Assembly: GCF_018860585.1 (NCBI RefSeq)
Contig: NZ_JAHKPR010000002.1
Location: 14,049 to 49,993 of the forward strand
Source of the DNA: Colwellia sp. E2M01
Lineage (GTDB): Bacteria > Pseudomonadota > Gammaproteobacteria > Enterobacterales > Alteromonadaceae
Direction: 5' to 3'
DNA: 35,945 nucleotides
Shown here: positions 34,545-35,945 of the stretch, piece after piece
How the letters are laid out: each line of letters starts with the position of its first letter
Position numbering within the stretch: position 1 is the stretch's first letter
Program-made: the position numbers and the translations under genes
Notes under the pieces: model-generated
The model's input: only the letters and a program-made list of their open reading frames with translations
The model's database searches: none
Told to the model about the DNA's origin: nothing

Positions 34545-35096
34545 TTAACTTTGCAGAAAATCACGTAATAACATTAATGCAGCAATACTACGCGCTTCGG
34601 TAAAATCTTCCTGCTGTAATAGTTCTTTATAGTCCTTTATTGACCAAGTTACCACCTCAAGAGGCTCTGGCTCATCTCCTTCAAGTACTGAGCTGTATAA
34701 TTCTTTGGCTAAAAAGATGGTCATTTTGGCATTAAAAAATGCAGGAGCCATCATTAACTCTGATAATTTATGTAAATCTTTACTGGCAAAGCCTACTTCT
34801 TCTTGTAGCTCTCTATTAGCGGCATGTTCAGCTAACTCACCTTCATCAATCAAGCCTTTAGGAAAGCCCAGTAAATAACTGTGGGTGCCTGCACAATACT
34901 CTCGCACTAACAATAAAGTATCGTCATCAATCATTGGCACTATCATGACAGCGCCTCTACCTGAGCCCATCATGCGCTCGTACTGTCGTTGTTCACCATT
35001 ACTGAAAGTCAGATCTATTTGCTCAATACCAAACAATGCACTTTTAGCCACTTGCTTGCGATCAGTAATAATTGGCAATTGATTTTTATTAGACAT
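34545..35096 (-). CDS. nudE: ADP-compound hydrolase NudE
   Basis: The 183-residue Nudix enzyme cleaves ADP-ribose, NADH and diadenosine compounds into nucleotide products. The Nudix box is complete: GLIDEGELAEHAANRELQEEVGF (G-x5-E-x7-R-E-x2-E-E). It matches the E. coli protein near KSALFGIEQIDLTFSNG and GDEPEPL. ATG at 35096 gives MSNKNQLP; the in-frame GTG at 35126 adds ten residues absent from the family. No clear ribosome-binding site. It is divergent from yrfG, as in E. coli, where both are nearby. Confidence 0.93.
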   Translation of the reverse strand: MSNKNQLPIITDRKQVAKSALFGIEQIDLTFSNGEQRQYERMMGSGRGAVMIVPMIDDDTLLLVREYCAGTHSYLLGFPKGLIDEGELAEHAANRELQEEVGFASKDLHKLSELMMAPAFFNAKMTIFLAKELYSSVLEGDEPEPLEVVTWSIKDYKELLQQEDFTEARSIAALMLLRDFLQS

Positions 35097-35237
35097 ATTA
35101 CAAACTACATTTATTAATTTTATCACTCAGATATCGCTATAATGACACGATAAACAATACTTTTGGAATAGCTAAGTGTTAATATTTATACGCATTACAA
35201 AGTAATTAAATGAATATTTTTTGAGGAACTATCAAAA

Positions 35238-35903
35238 ATGACGAAGATTAATTGGTCAAAAATAAACACCGTACTCTTAGACATGGATGGAACCCTACTT
35301 GATCTTAATTTTGATACCGAATTTTGGTTAGAACATATCCCTTTAATCATAGCTAAAAAACATAAAATAACACTGCAACAAGCTAAACAAGAGATGATGG
35401 CAAAATATAGTGCTGTACAGGGTAAAATAGAATGGTATTGCTTAGACTATTGGCAACAACAATTAGATTTACCCATCATTAAACTAAAACATGAATTAAG
35501 TCATTTAATTAAGCTCAGGCCTGACACTATACCCTTTTTAGATGCCCTTAAAGCCTGTGGGAAAAGAGTTGTATTAGTAACTAACGCACATCCTGATTCA
35601 CTCAGTTTAAAAATAGAAAAGACGCAATTAGATAGCCATATTGATGAATTAATTTCCTGCCATACTTTTGGTACAACAAAAGAAAATCAATCATTATGGC
35701 AACAATTACAGCAGTCGCTTAATTTTGATAATGAATCAACATTATTCGTCGATGATTCTCAACAAGTATTATTAGCGGCACAAGAATTTGGTATAAAGTA
35801 CATTATGGCGGTAGCAAATCCTAACAGTAAAATCCCCGCTAAAAATATTGAGGGCTTTATTAATATTGTTGATTATAGAAGGCTATTATCTGAAATTAAC
35901 TAA
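35238..35903 (+). CDS. yrfG: GMP/IMP nucleotidase (HAD family)
   Basis: The 221-residue enzyme dephosphorylates GMP and IMP. HAD motifs are present: I at 12-21 (VLLDMDGTLLDL), II with VVLVTNAH, III Lys in GTTKENQSL, and IV LFVDDSQQVLLAA. It aligns along its length with E. coli YrfG (WYCLDYW, PFLDALKACGK). GAGGA lies about 11 bases before the ATG. It is divergent from nudE, so one intergenic region of 141 bases must hold both promoters. A 15-bp triplicate repeat covers its stop codon. Confidence 0.94.
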   Translation: MTKINWSKINTVLLDMDGTLLDLNFDTEFWLEHIPLIIAKKHKITLQQAKQEMMAKYSAVQGKIEWYCLDYWQQQLDLPIIKLKHELSHLIKLRPDTIPFLDALKACGKRVVLVTNAHPDSLSLKIEKTQLDSHIDELISCHTFGTTKENQSLWQQLQQSLNFDNESTLFVDDSQQVLLAAQEFGIKYIMAVANPNSKIPAKNIEGFINIVDYRRLLSEIN

Positions 35904-35936
35904 CTTGAAATTAACTAACTTGAAATTAACTAACCT
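35892..35936 (+). repeat. 15-bp tandem triplicate over the yrfG stop codon
   Basis: The unit GAAATTAACTAACTT occurs three times (third copy ends CCT). The first copy contains the last three codons and the TAA of yrfG. The unit is 15 bases long, so each copy also carries TAA in the same frame. Confidence 0.9.
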
Positions 35937-35945
35937 GATGTGATG

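Overview
The window looks like a chromosomal segment of a low-GC marine gammaproteobacterium of the order Alteromonadales, most likely near Colwellia or Thalassotalea. The basis is the AT-rich composition, a MetJ that closely follows the enterobacterial protein through its first ~75 residues, and a set of genes found together or near one another in many Gammaproteobacteria (fkpA, slyX, yheV, yheS, yheU, cysQ, nudE, yrfG). The genus is an inference; no rRNA or tRNA gene is visible.

Region 1 (about 1-6,250) looks accessory. It holds an orphan lipoprotein, a small membrane protein, a membrane-anchored XRE regulator of a type I associate with Bacillota, and a large TPR membrane protein. Between them lie decayed gene pieces and long AT-rich gaps.

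Region 2 (6,251-14,300) is metabolic. It has an HGSNAT/DUF1624-type membrane protein, a GNAT-nitrilase fusion, and a LysR regulator divergent from a probable operon of a luciferase-like oxidoreductase, a short-chain dehydrogenase, a medium-chain reductase and a secreted DUF4437 cupin protein.

Region 3 (14,336-20,234) has a protein with a degenerate HD-GYP look, then divergent metB and metJ separated by two arrays of MetJ operators (met boxes), then hemE. A 1.2-kb gap upstream of hemE holds a perfect FNR box, AAT microsatellites, a strong plus-strand terminator and possibly an unannotated small transcript.

Region 4 (20,235-25,661) has an acyl-CoA thioesterase, an S1/P1 nuclease and a nitrate transporter with a very good sigma-54 promoter and NtrC-like half-sites. 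The transporter is followed by a fused PP2C phosphatase/Ser-Thr kinase. The transporter-kinase pair resembles nitrate-assimilation clusters elsewhere, but nirBD is absent here.

Region 5 (25,662-35,945) has a glycosyltransferase, then the conserved block: FkpA-like isomerase, a WD40 lipoprotein overlapping slyX, yheV, yheS, a Sel1-repeat protein, a 42-residue DUF3149 membrane protein behind what looks like a class II FNR promoter, yheU, cysQ, nudE and yrfG. An 85-bp tandem hairpin repeat sits next to yheV, and a 15-bp triplicate runs over the yrfG stop codon.
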